A DNA stretch of 64,000 nt, from positions 1 to 64,000 of the forward strand of contig NZ_JAACFT010000024.1 in NCBI RefSeq assembly GCF_029051685.1, given 5' to 3'. Every line of letters begins with the position of its first letter. Position 1 is the first letter of the stretch. The DNA comes from Bradyrhizobium sp. CSA207. Lineage in GTDB: Bacteria > Pseudomonadota > Alphaproteobacteria > Rhizobiales > Xanthobacteraceae. The translations under genes were made by a program, and so were the position numbers. Under the pieces are notes generated by a model. That model searched no databases and was not told the origin of the DNA. It saw only the letters and a list, made by a program, of their open reading frames with translations. Shown here one piece after another: positions 24,776-32,273 of the stretch.

Positions 24776-25852
24776 ATGTGGCCTGACCATCGATTGATCG
24801 ATCTCTTCAAGACCGAATTCCCGATCGTGCTGGCGCCGATGGCCGGCGTGATGGACGCGGAGCTGGTGATCGCCGTCGCGGAAGGCGGCGGGCTCGGCTC
24901 GCTGCCGAGCGCGATGCTGTCGCCCGAGAAGGCGCGCGAGCAGGTCAACATCATCCGCCAGCGCGTCTCTGCGCCGGTCAACATGAACTTCTTCTGCCAC
25001 ACGCCGGTCGAGCTTGATGCGGCGGCGGAAGCGCGCTGGAAGGCGCGTCTTGCGATCTATTACAAGGAGCTTGGCCTTGATCCGGCCGCGCCGATCAATG
25101 CGGCCAACCGCGCACCGTTCGACGCCGGCTTCTGTGCGGTTGTCGAGGAGCTGAAGCCGGAGGTCGTGAGCTTCCATTTCGGACTGCCGGATCAGGCGCT
25201 GCTCAAGCGCGTCAAGGCGGCCGGCTGTCTCGTGATTTCCTCGGCGACGACCGTGAAGGAAGCCGTCTGGCTCGAGCAGCACGGCGCCGATGCCGTGATC
25301 GCGCAAGGCGCGGAGGCGGGCGGCCATCGCGCCATGTTCCTGACCGAGAACATCAACGAGCAGCCCGGCACGTTCGCGCTGGTGCCGCAGGTGGTGGATG
25401 CGGTGAAGGTGCCCGTGATTGCAGCGGGCGGCATCGCGGATGGGCGCGGCATCGCAGCCGCCTTCGCACTCGGCGCCGCCGGCGTGCAGATCGGCAGCGC
25501 CTACCTTCGCTGTCCGGAATCCAAGGTGAGCGCGGCGGGGCGCGCCGCGCTTGCCGCGGGGCGGGATGATTCCACCGTCATCACCAACGTCATGACCGGG
25601 CGGCCGGCGCGCGGTGTTCAGAACCGCCTGATGCGCGAAGCCGGCCCGATCTCGCCGGATGCGCCGCCATTTCCCCATGCTGCGACCGCGCTGGGGCCGC
25701 TGAAGGCGGCCGCGGAGAAGCAGGGCAGGGTCGATTTCACCAATCTCTGGGCCGGACAGGCCATCGCCATGGGCCGGGAGCTCCCCGCGGCCGAATTGAC
25801 CCGGGATCTCGCGAAATCGGCCCTGGCGCGCCTGCGCCAGATGGCAGGCTAG
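24776..25852 (+). CDS. nitronate monooxygenase family protein (second)
   Basis: A 358-residue homologue of the previous enzyme, with APMAGVMDAELVIAVAEGGGLG, the catalytic-type SFHFGLPD segment, QGAEAGGHRAMF and AAGGIADGRG. The two proteins are only moderately similar, so this is not a recent duplication. It probably oxidises nitronates with FMN and oxygen. It follows the first gene on the same strand, but a family-D repeat separates them, so co-transcription is uncertain. ATG 24776 lies just past the repeat. Confidence 0.88.
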   Translation: MWPDHRLIDLFKTEFPIVLAPMAGVMDAELVIAVAEGGGLGSLPSAMLSPEKAREQVNIIRQRVSAPVNMNFFCHTPVELDAAAEARWKARLAIYYKELGLDPAAPINAANRAPFDAGFCAVVEELKPEVVSFHFGLPDQALLKRVKAAGCLVISSATTVKEAVWLEQHGADAVIAQGAEAGGHRAMFLTENINEQPGTFALVPQVVDAVKVPVIAAGGIADGRGIAAAFALGAAGVQIGSAYLRCPESKVSAAGRAALAAGRDDSTVITNVMTGRPARGVQNRLMREAGPISPDAPPFPHAATALGPLKAAAEKQGRVDFTNLWAGQAIAMGRELPAAELTRDLAKSALARLRQMAG

Positions 25853-25902
25853 GGCGCAATGAGATTGAGAAGAGTGATCATCGCGCCTTAGGTTATTGTT
25901 TA

Positions 25903-25949
25903 AGCATGATCTTTTCGGAAAACCGCTGCGCACTTTTCCGGATCATGCT
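25903..25949. repeat. 47-bp palindrome, family E (copy 1)
   Basis: agcatgatc...gatcatgct ends with an internal cggaaaa/ttttccg pair. It is a widespread rhizobial intergenic element; a second copy is at 31274-31320. It sits upstream of the gatC promoter. Confidence 0.7.
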
Positions 25950-25961
25950 CTAGAGCGCCGG

Positions 25962-25991
25962 TTGCGGCGCAAAACCGGCCTCTGCTATACG
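25962..25991 (+). promoter_or_regulatory. candidate gatC promoter
   Basis: TTGCGG (25962-25967), 18-base spacer, TATACG (25986-25991), 33 bases before the gatC ATG. Moderate match to the sigma-70 consensus. Confidence 0.45.
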
Positions 25992-26024
25992 GCGGATAGG
26001 TTTTGCCGTGAGAGGCCTTATATA

Positions 26025-26312
26025 ATGTCCGTCGACGCTGCTACCGTCCGCCGCATTGCGCATCTGGCGCGCATTGCGGTGTCCGAGGACGATGTTCCGC
26101 ACCTGCAGGGCGAGCTCAACGCCATGCTCGCGTTCGTCGAGCAGCTCTCGGAGGTCGACGTCGCAGGCGTCGAGCCGATGACCTCAGTCACCCCGATGCA
26201 GATGAAGAAGCGCGCCGACCTGGTCAACGACGGCGAGATCGCCGACGATATCGTTGCCAATGCGCCCGCGACCGAAGGCCATTTCTTCCTGGTGCCGAAG
26301 GTCGTCGAGTAA
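26025..26312 (+). CDS. gatC: Asp/Glu-tRNA(Asn/Gln) amidotransferase subunit C
   Basis: A 95-residue subunit C that wraps round GatA and stabilises the GatCAB complex, which amidates mischarged Glu-tRNA(Gln) and Asp-tRNA(Asn). The family pattern VRRIAHLARIAV...LNAMLAFVEQL...VTPM...RADLV...ATEGHFFLVPKVVE is complete. The ATG at 26025 has GAGAGG upstream; an in-frame reading from 25896 runs into the intergenic repeat. It is first in an operon gatC-x-gatA-y-gatB. Confidence 0.95.
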   Translation: MSVDAATVRRIAHLARIAVSEDDVPHLQGELNAMLAFVEQLSEVDVAGVEPMTSVTPMQMKKRADLVNDGEIADDIVANAPATEGHFFLVPKVVE

Positions 26313-26336
26313 CTACCTCAATCAGGACCGTGTCCG

Positions 26337-26549
26337 ATGTGCCTGCTATGCGACGATGAGAAGGCCTATCAGGCCTATATGAACTATCTCGACAAGATGG
26401 AGCGGCAGGGCAAGGCTGCCGACCCCAATGTGGCCGTCAATGCCGTCCTCGATGAGATCGAGGCGGCTGCGAAAGCTTCGTCCAGGAAAGACGACCCGGC
26501 CAACGACAAGACCCTGTCTCCATTTTTCTGTAGCCCGATCAATAAATGA
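26337..26549 (+). CDS. small CxxC protein in the gatCAB operon, unknown function
   Basis: A 70-residue protein starting MCLLCDDEKAYQAYM, with a Cys2/Cys5 pair that could bind metal or be redox-active, a helical centre, and a short tail ending FFCSPINK with a third cysteine. It starts 24 bases after gatC and overlaps the gatA start by 4 bases (ATGA), so it is translationally coupled to gatA. I know of no function for it. The position suggests a link to the amidotransferase, or simply operon hitch-hiking. Confidence 0.7.
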   Translation: MCLLCDDEKAYQAYMNYLDKMERQGKAADPNVAVNAVLDEIEAAAKASSRKDDPANDKTLSPFFCSPINK

Positions 26550-28021
26550 CCGATTTGACATCACTGACGCTCGCCGAGGCCCGCAAGGGCCTTGCGGCCA
26601 AGACTTTCACGTCACTCGAGCTGACCGACGCGCATCTTTCCGCGATCGAAGCCGCGCGCGCGCTCAACGCCTTCATTCTGGAGACGCCGGACCAGGCGCG
26701 TGCCATGGCGCGCGAGGCAGATATCAAGATCGGGAAAGGTGACGGCGGTCCGCTCGCCGGCATCCCGCTCGGCATCAAGGATCTGTTCGCAACCAGGGGC
26801 GTGCGCACCACGGCGTGCTCCAAGATCCTCGGCAATTTCGTGCCGACCTATGAGTCCACCGTCACCTCGCAGCTCTGGCGCGATGGCGCCGTGATGCTGG
26901 GCAAGCTCAACAACGACGAGTTCGCGATGGGCTCGTCGAACGAGACCTCGTGCTTCGGCCCGGTCGGCAATCCCTGGCGGCGCGAGGGAAGCAACACGAC
27001 GCTGGTGCCGGGCGGTTCGTCCGGCGGCTCGGCCTCGGCTGTGGCGGCGCTGCTGTGCATGGGCGCGACCGCGACCGACACCGGCGGCTCGATCCGCCAG
27101 CCGGCCGCGTTCACTGCGACCGTCGGCATCAAGCCGACCTATGGCCGCTGCTCGCGCTGGGGCATCGTCGCCTTTGCCTCCTCGCTCGACCAGGCCGGTC
27201 CGATCGCGCGCAGCGTGCGCGATGCCGCGATGCTGCTGCGCTCGATGGCCGGTCACGATCCGAAGGACACGACGTCGGTGGACATTGCCGTGCCGGATTA
27301 CGAGGCCGCGATCGGCAAGTCCGTGAAGGGCATGAGGATCGGCATCCCCAAGGAGTATCGCCTCGACGGCATGCCCGCCGAGATCGAAAAGCTTTGGGAA
27401 GCGGGCGCGGCCTGGCTCAGGAGCGCCGGCGCCGAACTCGTCGAGGTGTCGCTGCCGCACACCAAATACGCGCTGCCGGCCTATTACATCGTGGCCCCGG
27501 CGGAAGCCTCCTCCAACCTCGCGCGCTATGACGGCGTGCGCTACGGCTTGCGCGAGCAGGGCAGGAACATCACCGAGCTGTACGAGAACACCCGCGCCGA
27601 AGGTTTTGGCGCCGAGGTGAAGCGCCGGGTCATGATCGGCACCTACGTGCTCTCGGCCGGCTACTACGACGCCTATTACCTGCGCGCCCAAAAGGTGCGC
27701 ACGCTGATCAAGAAGGATTTTGAGGATTGCTTCGCTAAGGGCGTCGACGCGATCCTCACCCCGGCGACGCCGTCGGCCGCCTTCGGTATCGGCGAGAAGG
27801 GTGGCGCCGACCCCGTCGAGATGTACCTGAACGATATCTTCACGGTGACGGTGAACATGGCGGGCCTTCCGGGCATTGCCGTACCCGCCGGCAAGGACGC
27901 GCAGGGCCTGCCGCTTGGCCTGCAGCTGATCGGCCGCCCGTTCGACGAGGAGACGCTGTTCTCGCTCGGCGAGGTGATCGAGCAGGCGGCAGGCCGCTTC
28001 ACGCCGGAGCGGTGGTGGTGA
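26546..28021 (+). CDS. gatA: Asp/Glu-tRNA(Asn/Gln) amidotransferase subunit A
   Basis: A 491-residue glutaminase subunit that frees ammonia from glutamine for GatB. The amidase triad is intact: Lys78 (GIKDLFAT), cis-Ser158 (GGSSGGSA) and nucleophile Ser182 (TDTGGSIRQP). The length is normal. The start overlaps the preceding small gene by 4 bases and the end overlaps the next small gene by about 10 bases, so the five-gene operon is tightly coupled. Confidence 0.97.
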   Translation: MTDLTSLTLAEARKGLAAKTFTSLELTDAHLSAIEAARALNAFILETPDQARAMAREADIKIGKGDGGPLAGIPLGIKDLFATRGVRTTACSKILGNFVPTYESTVTSQLWRDGAVMLGKLNNDEFAMGSSNETSCFGPVGNPWRREGSNTTLVPGGSSGGSASAVAALLCMGATATDTGGSIRQPAAFTATVGIKPTYGRCSRWGIVAFASSLDQAGPIARSVRDAAMLLRSMAGHDPKDTTSVDIAVPDYEAAIGKSVKGMRIGIPKEYRLDGMPAEIEKLWEAGAAWLRSAGAELVEVSLPHTKYALPAYYIVAPAEASSNLARYDGVRYGLREQGRNITELYENTRAEGFGAEVKRRVMIGTYVLSAGYYDAYYLRAQKVRTLIKKDFEDCFAKGVDAILTPATPSAAFGIGEKGGADPVEMYLNDIFTVTVNMAGLPGIAVPAGKDAQGLPLGLQLIGRPFDEETLFSLGEVIEQAAGRFTPERWW

Positions 28022-28314
28022 CGCTGGCGGCCTACATCGCCAGCCTCGACGGCGCTTCGCCTGCGCCGGATCTCAGCGCGCCGCTTGCCGGTCTCTGGTG
28101 GGCCGCCAAGGGCGACTGGGACCAGGCGCACAAGATCGTCCAGGACGAGAGCAGCCGTGAGGCCGCCTGGGTGCACGCGTACTTGCACCGCGTCGAAGGC
28201 GATCTCGGCAATGCGGGCTACTGGTATCGCCAGGCCGGCCAGCCCACGGCAAAGGATTCATTGCAGGCGGAGTGGGAGCGGATCGCTGCCACGCTGCTCG
28301 GGAGCAAGACATGA
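28012..28314 (+). CDS. conserved small protein between gatA and gatB, unknown function
   Basis: A 100-residue, Trp-rich soluble protein (PLAGLWWAAKGDWDQAHKIVQ...WVHAYLHRVEGDLGNAGYWYRQAG). The A-x-GDWDQAH and GDLGNAGYWY segments look like two helix-turn-helix units of the tetratricopeptide type, suggesting a protein-binding role. The start lies within three GTG codons (28012, 28015, 28018) at the end of gatA; 28018 would give a 4-base GTGA overlap. Its stop overlaps the gatB ATG (ATGA). No function is known to me. Confidence 0.72.
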   Translation: MVVTLAAYIASLDGASPAPDLSAPLAGLWWAAKGDWDQAHKIVQDESSREAAWVHAYLHRVEGDLGNAGYWYRQAGQPTAKDSLQAEWERIAATLLGSKT

Positions 28315-29789
28315 GCACGGCCACGCACAAGCTTCTCAAAGGCGCCACCGGTGACTGGGAGATGGTCATCGGCATGGAGATCCACGCCCAGGTGACCTCG
28401 AATTCAAAACTGTTCTCCGGGGCCCCCACCGCGTTCGGCGGCGAGCCGAACAGCCACGTGTCGCTGGTCGACGCGGCGATGCCCGGCATGCTGCCCGTCA
28501 TCAACGAGCAATGCGTCAGACAGGCTGTCCGGACCGGGCTGGGGCTGAACGCACAGATCAACCTGCGCTCGGTGTTCGATCGCAAGAACTATTTCTATCC
28601 GGACTCGCCGCAGGGCTACCAGATCAGCCAGTACAAGTCGCCGATCGTCGGCGAGGGCGAGGTCGAGGTCGAACTGGACGGCGGCAGGACCGCGACCATC
28701 GGGATCGAGCGGCTGCATCTGGAGCAGGACGCCGGCAAGTTGCTGCACGATCAGTCGCCGAACATGTCCTATGTCGACCTCAACCGCTGCGGCGTGGCGC
28801 TGATGGAGATCGTCTCCAAGCCCGACATCCGCGACGCCGAGCAGGCCAAGGCCTATGTGACCAAGCTGCGCTCGATCCTGCGCTATCTCGGCACCTGCGA
28901 TGGCGACATGGAGAAGGGAAGCTTGCGCGCCGACGTCAACGTCTCCGTGCGCAAGCCCGGCGCGCCGCTCGGCACCCGCTGCGAGATCAAGAACATGAAC
29001 TCGATCAACTTCATCGGGCAGGCGATCGAGTACGAGGCGCGGCGCCAGATCGAGATTCTCGAGGATGGCGGCCAGATCGACCAGGAGACCCGCCTCTACG
29101 ACCCCAACAAGGGCGAGACGCGCTCGATGCGGTCCAAGGAAGAGGCGCATGACTACCGCTACTTCCCCGATCCCGATCTGTTGCCGCTGGAGTTTTCGCA
29201 AAGCTTCGTCGACGAGTTGAAGGCAAAGCTGCCCGAGCTGCCAGACCAGAAGAAGATGCGCTTTGTCGCCGACTTCGGCCTGTCGGCCTATGACGCAAGC
29301 GTGCTGGTCGCGGAGCGCGAGAGCGCGGTGTTCTACGAGACCGTGCTGGACAGGCTCGCCAATCGCGCCCGCGACGGCAAGATGGCGGCGAACTGGGTGA
29401 TCAACGAGCTGTTCGGCCGCCTCAACAAGGAAGGCCGGGATATTACGGGCTCTCCGGTCAGCGCCGAGCAGTTAGCTGCGATCGTCGATCTGATCGGCGA
29501 GGGCACGATCTCCGGCAAGATCGCCAAGGATCTGTTTGAGATCGTGTGGCAGGAGGGCGGCGATCCCCGCGCGCTCGTCGAAAGCCGCGGCATGAAGCAG
29601 GTCACCGACCTCTCGGCGATCGAAAATGTGGTCGACGACATCATCGCGGCCAATCCCGACAAGGTCGCGCAGGTCAAGGACAAGCCGCAGTCGCTCGGCT
29701 GGTTCGTCGGCCAGGTCATGAAGTCGTCGGGCGGCAAGGCCAACCCGCAGAGCGTGAACGACCTGCTCAAGTCCAAGCTCGGCATCTGA
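28311..29789 (+). CDS. gatB: Asp/Glu-tRNA(Asn/Gln) amidotransferase subunit B
   Basis: A 492-residue subunit that phosphorylates and amidates the misacylated aminoacyl-tRNA. Features: GMEIHAQVTSNSKLFSG, the signature DRKNYFYPDSPQGYQISQ and LRADVNVSVRKPG in the kinase cradle, then the helical and YqeY-like tail ending VNDLLKSKLGI. The start ATG 28311 overlaps the previous stop as ATGA, with GGGAG upstream. It ends the operon; a perfect 12-bp hairpin follows 16 bases later. Confidence 0.97.
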   Translation: MSTATHKLLKGATGDWEMVIGMEIHAQVTSNSKLFSGAPTAFGGEPNSHVSLVDAAMPGMLPVINEQCVRQAVRTGLGLNAQINLRSVFDRKNYFYPDSPQGYQISQYKSPIVGEGEVEVELDGGRTATIGIERLHLEQDAGKLLHDQSPNMSYVDLNRCGVALMEIVSKPDIRDAEQAKAYVTKLRSILRYLGTCDGDMEKGSLRADVNVSVRKPGAPLGTRCEIKNMNSINFIGQAIEYEARRQIEILEDGGQIDQETRLYDPNKGETRSMRSKEEAHDYRYFPDPDLLPLEFSQSFVDELKAKLPELPDQKKMRFVADFGLSAYDASVLVAERESAVFYETVLDRLANRARDGKMAANWVINELFGRLNKEGRDITGSPVSAEQLAAIVDLIGEGTISGKIAKDLFEIVWQEGGDPRALVESRGMKQVTDLSAIENVVDDIIAANPDKVAQVKDKPQSLGWFVGQVMKSSGGKANPQSVNDLLKSKLGI

Positions 29790-29804
29790 CGTCGCGCGTT
29801 CGAA

Positions 29805-29833
29805 CGAGGTGACGGACGCTTTCCGTCACCTCG
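29805..29833 (+). terminator. gatB terminator hairpin
   Basis: A perfect 12-bp stem (29805-29816 cgaggtgacgga with 29822-29833) and a 5-base loop, 16 bases after the gatB stop. No clear T-run. Confidence 0.7.
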
Positions 29834-30356
29834 CTTCAGGTCGAGATGCGGCGCTCGCGCGCACCATCGACGACGAACATCATCCCGCTCGATCCATGTA
29901 GCACCTGCGAATCGCCGCTGTGCGATTCGCACAAAACGGTGGCTTGGACGCGCTCTGGCGAGCGCTCGCGTCGTTAAGCATGAAAATATTTTCGTTGCCA
30001 AAACCCGCGACTCAGAGTCCGCGAAGCGCCTTTTCGAGTCGATAGAGCGAAGCGCGACGCGCGTCATTGCGTCGATCGCACGCGAAGCACGAGTGCAGAA
30101 AAATACTTGCTGCATAGTGTTTTCTTGCAATCGCAGTGCGCGACGACGTCGGTGTTGCCGGTACTCCTTGCGATCGCAGGCGCGCCTCTCTTCGTGCATC
30201 CGCATCGGGCGCGCCAAGCGCACGCGCTTTTCTCCGTCAACACTTCCTTAAGCGAGACGCTGTTTTTTTCGTTGTGTTGGTGTATTCGGGATGAGTGTGC
30301 ATTCGATCCCCGACTGCATGCAGCGATTAAAGCCATCTCACACATCGGAGGGCAAC
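29834..30356. other. long leader region upstream of the Lys/Ala micro-gene
   Basis: About 520 bases without a recognisable gene. It holds a 12-bp AT-rich palindrome gaaaatattttc (29982-29993) and several short gcgacgcg/cgaagcgc repeats. It is less compact than the other gaps and probably carries the promoter and a long 5' leader of the gene at 30357. Confidence 0.4.
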
Positions 30357-30449
30357 ATGGCCAAGAAAGCGAAGAAGGCGAAGAAGGCGAAGAGCGCAGT
30401 GAAGAAGACTGCGAAGAAGACCCGCAAGGTCGCGAAGAAGAAGAAGTAA
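30357..30449 (+). CDS. 30-residue Lys/Ala peptide resembling a histone H1 tail
   Basis: ATG 30357 to TAA 30447-30449 encodes 30 residues made almost only of Lys and Ala with a few Thr, Ser, Val and Arg (start MAKKAKKAKKAK, end TRKVAKKKK). A good ribosome-binding site (CGGAGGG) lies 6 bases upstream, and a GC-rich hairpin follows. The AKK/AKKT repeats match the C-terminal tails of bacterial H1-like proteins (Hc1, AlgP, BphH1 type), which bind DNA through charge. The peptide has no folded domain, so it may be a free-standing tail. Nucleoid or RNA binding is inferred from composition only. Confidence 0.7.
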   Translation: MAKKAKKAKKAKSAVKKTAKKTRKVAKKKK

Positions 30450-30466
30450 CTTCGACTTCTGAAGTT

Positions 30467-30487
30467 GCCGGCTCCTAGAGAGCCGGC
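30467..30487 (+). terminator. hairpin after the Lys/Ala micro-gene
   Basis: gccggctc (30467-30474), loop ctaga, gagccggc (30480-30487): a perfect 8-bp GC stem 17 bases after the stop. A weaker aactt/aagtt pair precedes it. No T-run. Confidence 0.55.
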
Positions 30488-30897
30488 ACGTCATCAGCGC
30501 CTCCTAGAAGGTTCTGGTCGACGATAGAGGGTGTCGGCGAGACATCAGGTCAACGGTCGGATCGTCCTCTTCCGCGGGTTCGCCCGCCGAAGTCCGGTCC
30601 GGCAGAAGAAACGAGTTTTCTTCGTTCGGTGCGGGTGTCCTTCACGGGGTCCGCAATTTCACAGGCGGCTTACGGGCCAACGTGGAATCTGATCCTGACG
30701 TGTTCGCCGACGCCCTCGTTCCTTGAGGCCGGGGCATTGCCGGCATTTCCTTTCCCGACATTGCTGATCTAACCGTGACGTGGCAGCGCTGCCTGGGGCA
30801 GGCGAGAGCCGCGGCTTTGTCGTACCCGACGTCCGTGCGCCCCATGCAGCAGGGCTATCGCATACGGAAAGAGACCGGTGGGCCGTATTCGTTGTCG

Positions 30898-31020
30898 CGA
30901 TCCTTCGAGACGCCCGCCTCTGGCGGGCCCTCAGGATGAGGTCTTGTTGTGCGGTGAAACCTTAGACCCTCATGGTGAGGAGCCCGCCCCAAGCGGGCGT
31001 CTCGAACCATGAAGGCCGAG
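30898..31020. repeat. palindromic repeat, family A (copy 3)
   Basis: The reverse-complement version of the elements at 3130 and 9996 (tccttcgagacgcccgcc...ccctcaggatgagg, then ccctcatggtgaggagccc...gtctcgaaccatgaaggcc). It lies in a gene-poor stretch. Confidence 0.75.
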
Positions 31021-31273
31021 CGAGTGCGCAGGGACGTTACCATGCGCGATGGTTATCGTTGTCCCAAAATCCTACGGTAAACCGAGTCTGACGAATCGCA
31101 GAAGTGCCCGTCAATTGCGGACTTCTTGCATTCCGCTTTCGCGCGTGGAACTCGCGCGTTTACGTTGCCTTCATCGCGATGCTTAAACTGCCATTCAAAT
31201 TTGCCCGCCATCATCGCCTCCAACAAGCCGGCAAACGGCATGGGCAAAAAGACTCGGGGATGAGTTGAACAGC

Positions 31274-31320
31274 GCATGATCCCGGAAGAGTGGTTTCCGG
31301 TTTTCCGGGACGGATCATGC
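31274..31320. repeat. 47-bp palindrome, family E (copy 2)
   Basis: gcatgatcccggaag...ggacggatcatgc, the same length and outer arms as the element at 25903-25949, with inner cggaa/ttccgg pairing. Confidence 0.65.
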
Positions 31321-31386
31321 ACCAATCAGAGTTGGACGGGAGCCGCGCTCGGGGGAACGAGGCGGCACAAGAAAAGGGGATGCGTG

Positions 31387-31653
31387 ATGTTTCAGGGTAC
31401 TTTCGATCTGGAGACGGCGACGCCGATCGACGCAAGCGCGCTGTCGGACGTGCTGTTCGAGCGCGGGATCTATTGGGCAAGCGGCCGCTCCGGCCTCGTC
31501 GATCTCGTCGCCGCGCACAAATGGTTCAATCTCGCCGCGCTGAAGGGCCGCAAGGACGCCGTGGAACTACGCCAGGAAATCGCCGGGCAGATGTCGGACG
31601 CCGAAATCTCGACCGCGCAGCGCGAGGCGAGGGCGTGGGTCTGCGCGCACTGA
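31387..31653 (+). CDS. small Sel1/TPR-like helical protein
   Basis: An 88-residue protein (MFQGTFDLETATPIDASALSDVLFERG...). The segment YWASGRSGLVDLVAAHKWFNLAALKG has the spacing of a Sel1-type repeat (AAHKWFNLAALKG), followed by a charged helix. Sel1-like repeats mediate protein-protein contacts; no specific role can be given. ATG 31387 has AAAGGGG upstream; an in-frame extension to 31276 runs into the family-E palindrome. No operon partner. Confidence 0.72.
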   Translation: MFQGTFDLETATPIDASALSDVLFERGIYWASGRSGLVDLVAAHKWFNLAALKGRKDAVELRQEIAGQMSDAEISTAQREARAWVCAH

Positions 31654-32040
31654 GCGGAGAAGCGCATCGGGCTCCGTACTTTTGACGGGTGGGCCTGGTC
31701 GCGCCGAAACAAGTTCGTTCACGGTGCTGCCGCCCAGCCCCAACGCAGCATGGGTGGCGACAGGCCCGACAGGACTGGCCAGAGGGTGCCGATTCAGGTC
31801 GTGGCCGACGAATGCGATCTGGAACTCGGACGGCCGCACAAATCGGGCGTCTTGCCCCAGAGCGTTCCGCCGGCGCAAGTCGACGGAGGAGTAGAGCACG
31901 AATCGGGCTGCGCTCGCGGCCCGCAGATGCTTTGGTCAGGCTTGCGCGGCCGGCCAATGGCGGCTTTCAGGTGAAAGAACGCGCCGACCTCAATTCTGCC
32001 GCTTGCGGCTCGCCGCCGGGTCGGGCATACCCCGCATATT
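31654..32040. other. intergenic region before tRNA-Ser
   Basis: 387 bases between the Sel1-like gene and the tRNA. No gene with a convincing start and composition was found. The tRNA promoter should be near the 3' end of the region, but no clear -35/-10 pair stands out. Confidence 0.4.
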
Positions 32041-32131
32041 GGAGACGTGGCCGAGTGGCTGAAGGCGGCGGTTTGCTAAACCGTTATAGGCTTGTAAAGG
32101 CCTATCGAGGGTTCGAATCCCTCCGTCTCCG
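32041..32131 (+). tRNA. serX: tRNA-Ser (anticodon GCU)
   Basis: The acceptor arms ggagacg (32041-32047) and cgtctcc (32124-32130) pair perfectly. The anticodon loop ttgctaa gives GCT at 32075-32077. A long variable arm and the T-loop GGTTCGAATCC identify a class II serine tRNA. The discriminator G (32131) is followed by an encoded CCA (32132-32134). It reads AGC/AGU codons. Confidence 0.95.
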
Positions 32132-32273
32132 CCAAAAAATCCCAATAAGTGATTGATTTATCTGGCTTCGTGCCGGTTTGGCTTGAGCTCGTCCTCTGCC
32201 GCCTCAAGCCGGCGATGGCGCATGTACGGCGTTTGCCGCCGATGCTGCCGGGAGCGATCGGGGAAAGGGGTCT

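Larger units (their letters stand above)
30488..31386. other. gene-poor region with two repeat elements
   Basis: About 900 bases with no supported gene. It contains a family-A repeat (30898-31020) and a family-E palindrome (31274-31320). The readings that cross it in all frames have skewed composition and no ribosome-binding sites. Confidence 0.5.

Noticed and set aside
31567..31899. Minus-strand frame of 110 codons overlapping the Sel1-like gene
   Set aside because: Partly antisense to a better-supported gene, with no ribosome-binding site or recognisable fold. A decayed gene cannot be fully excluded.
32041..32134. tRNA-Ser as an integration site for an island
   Set aside because: No integrase and no repeated 3' tRNA fragment were seen on either side; flanking genes look chromosomal.
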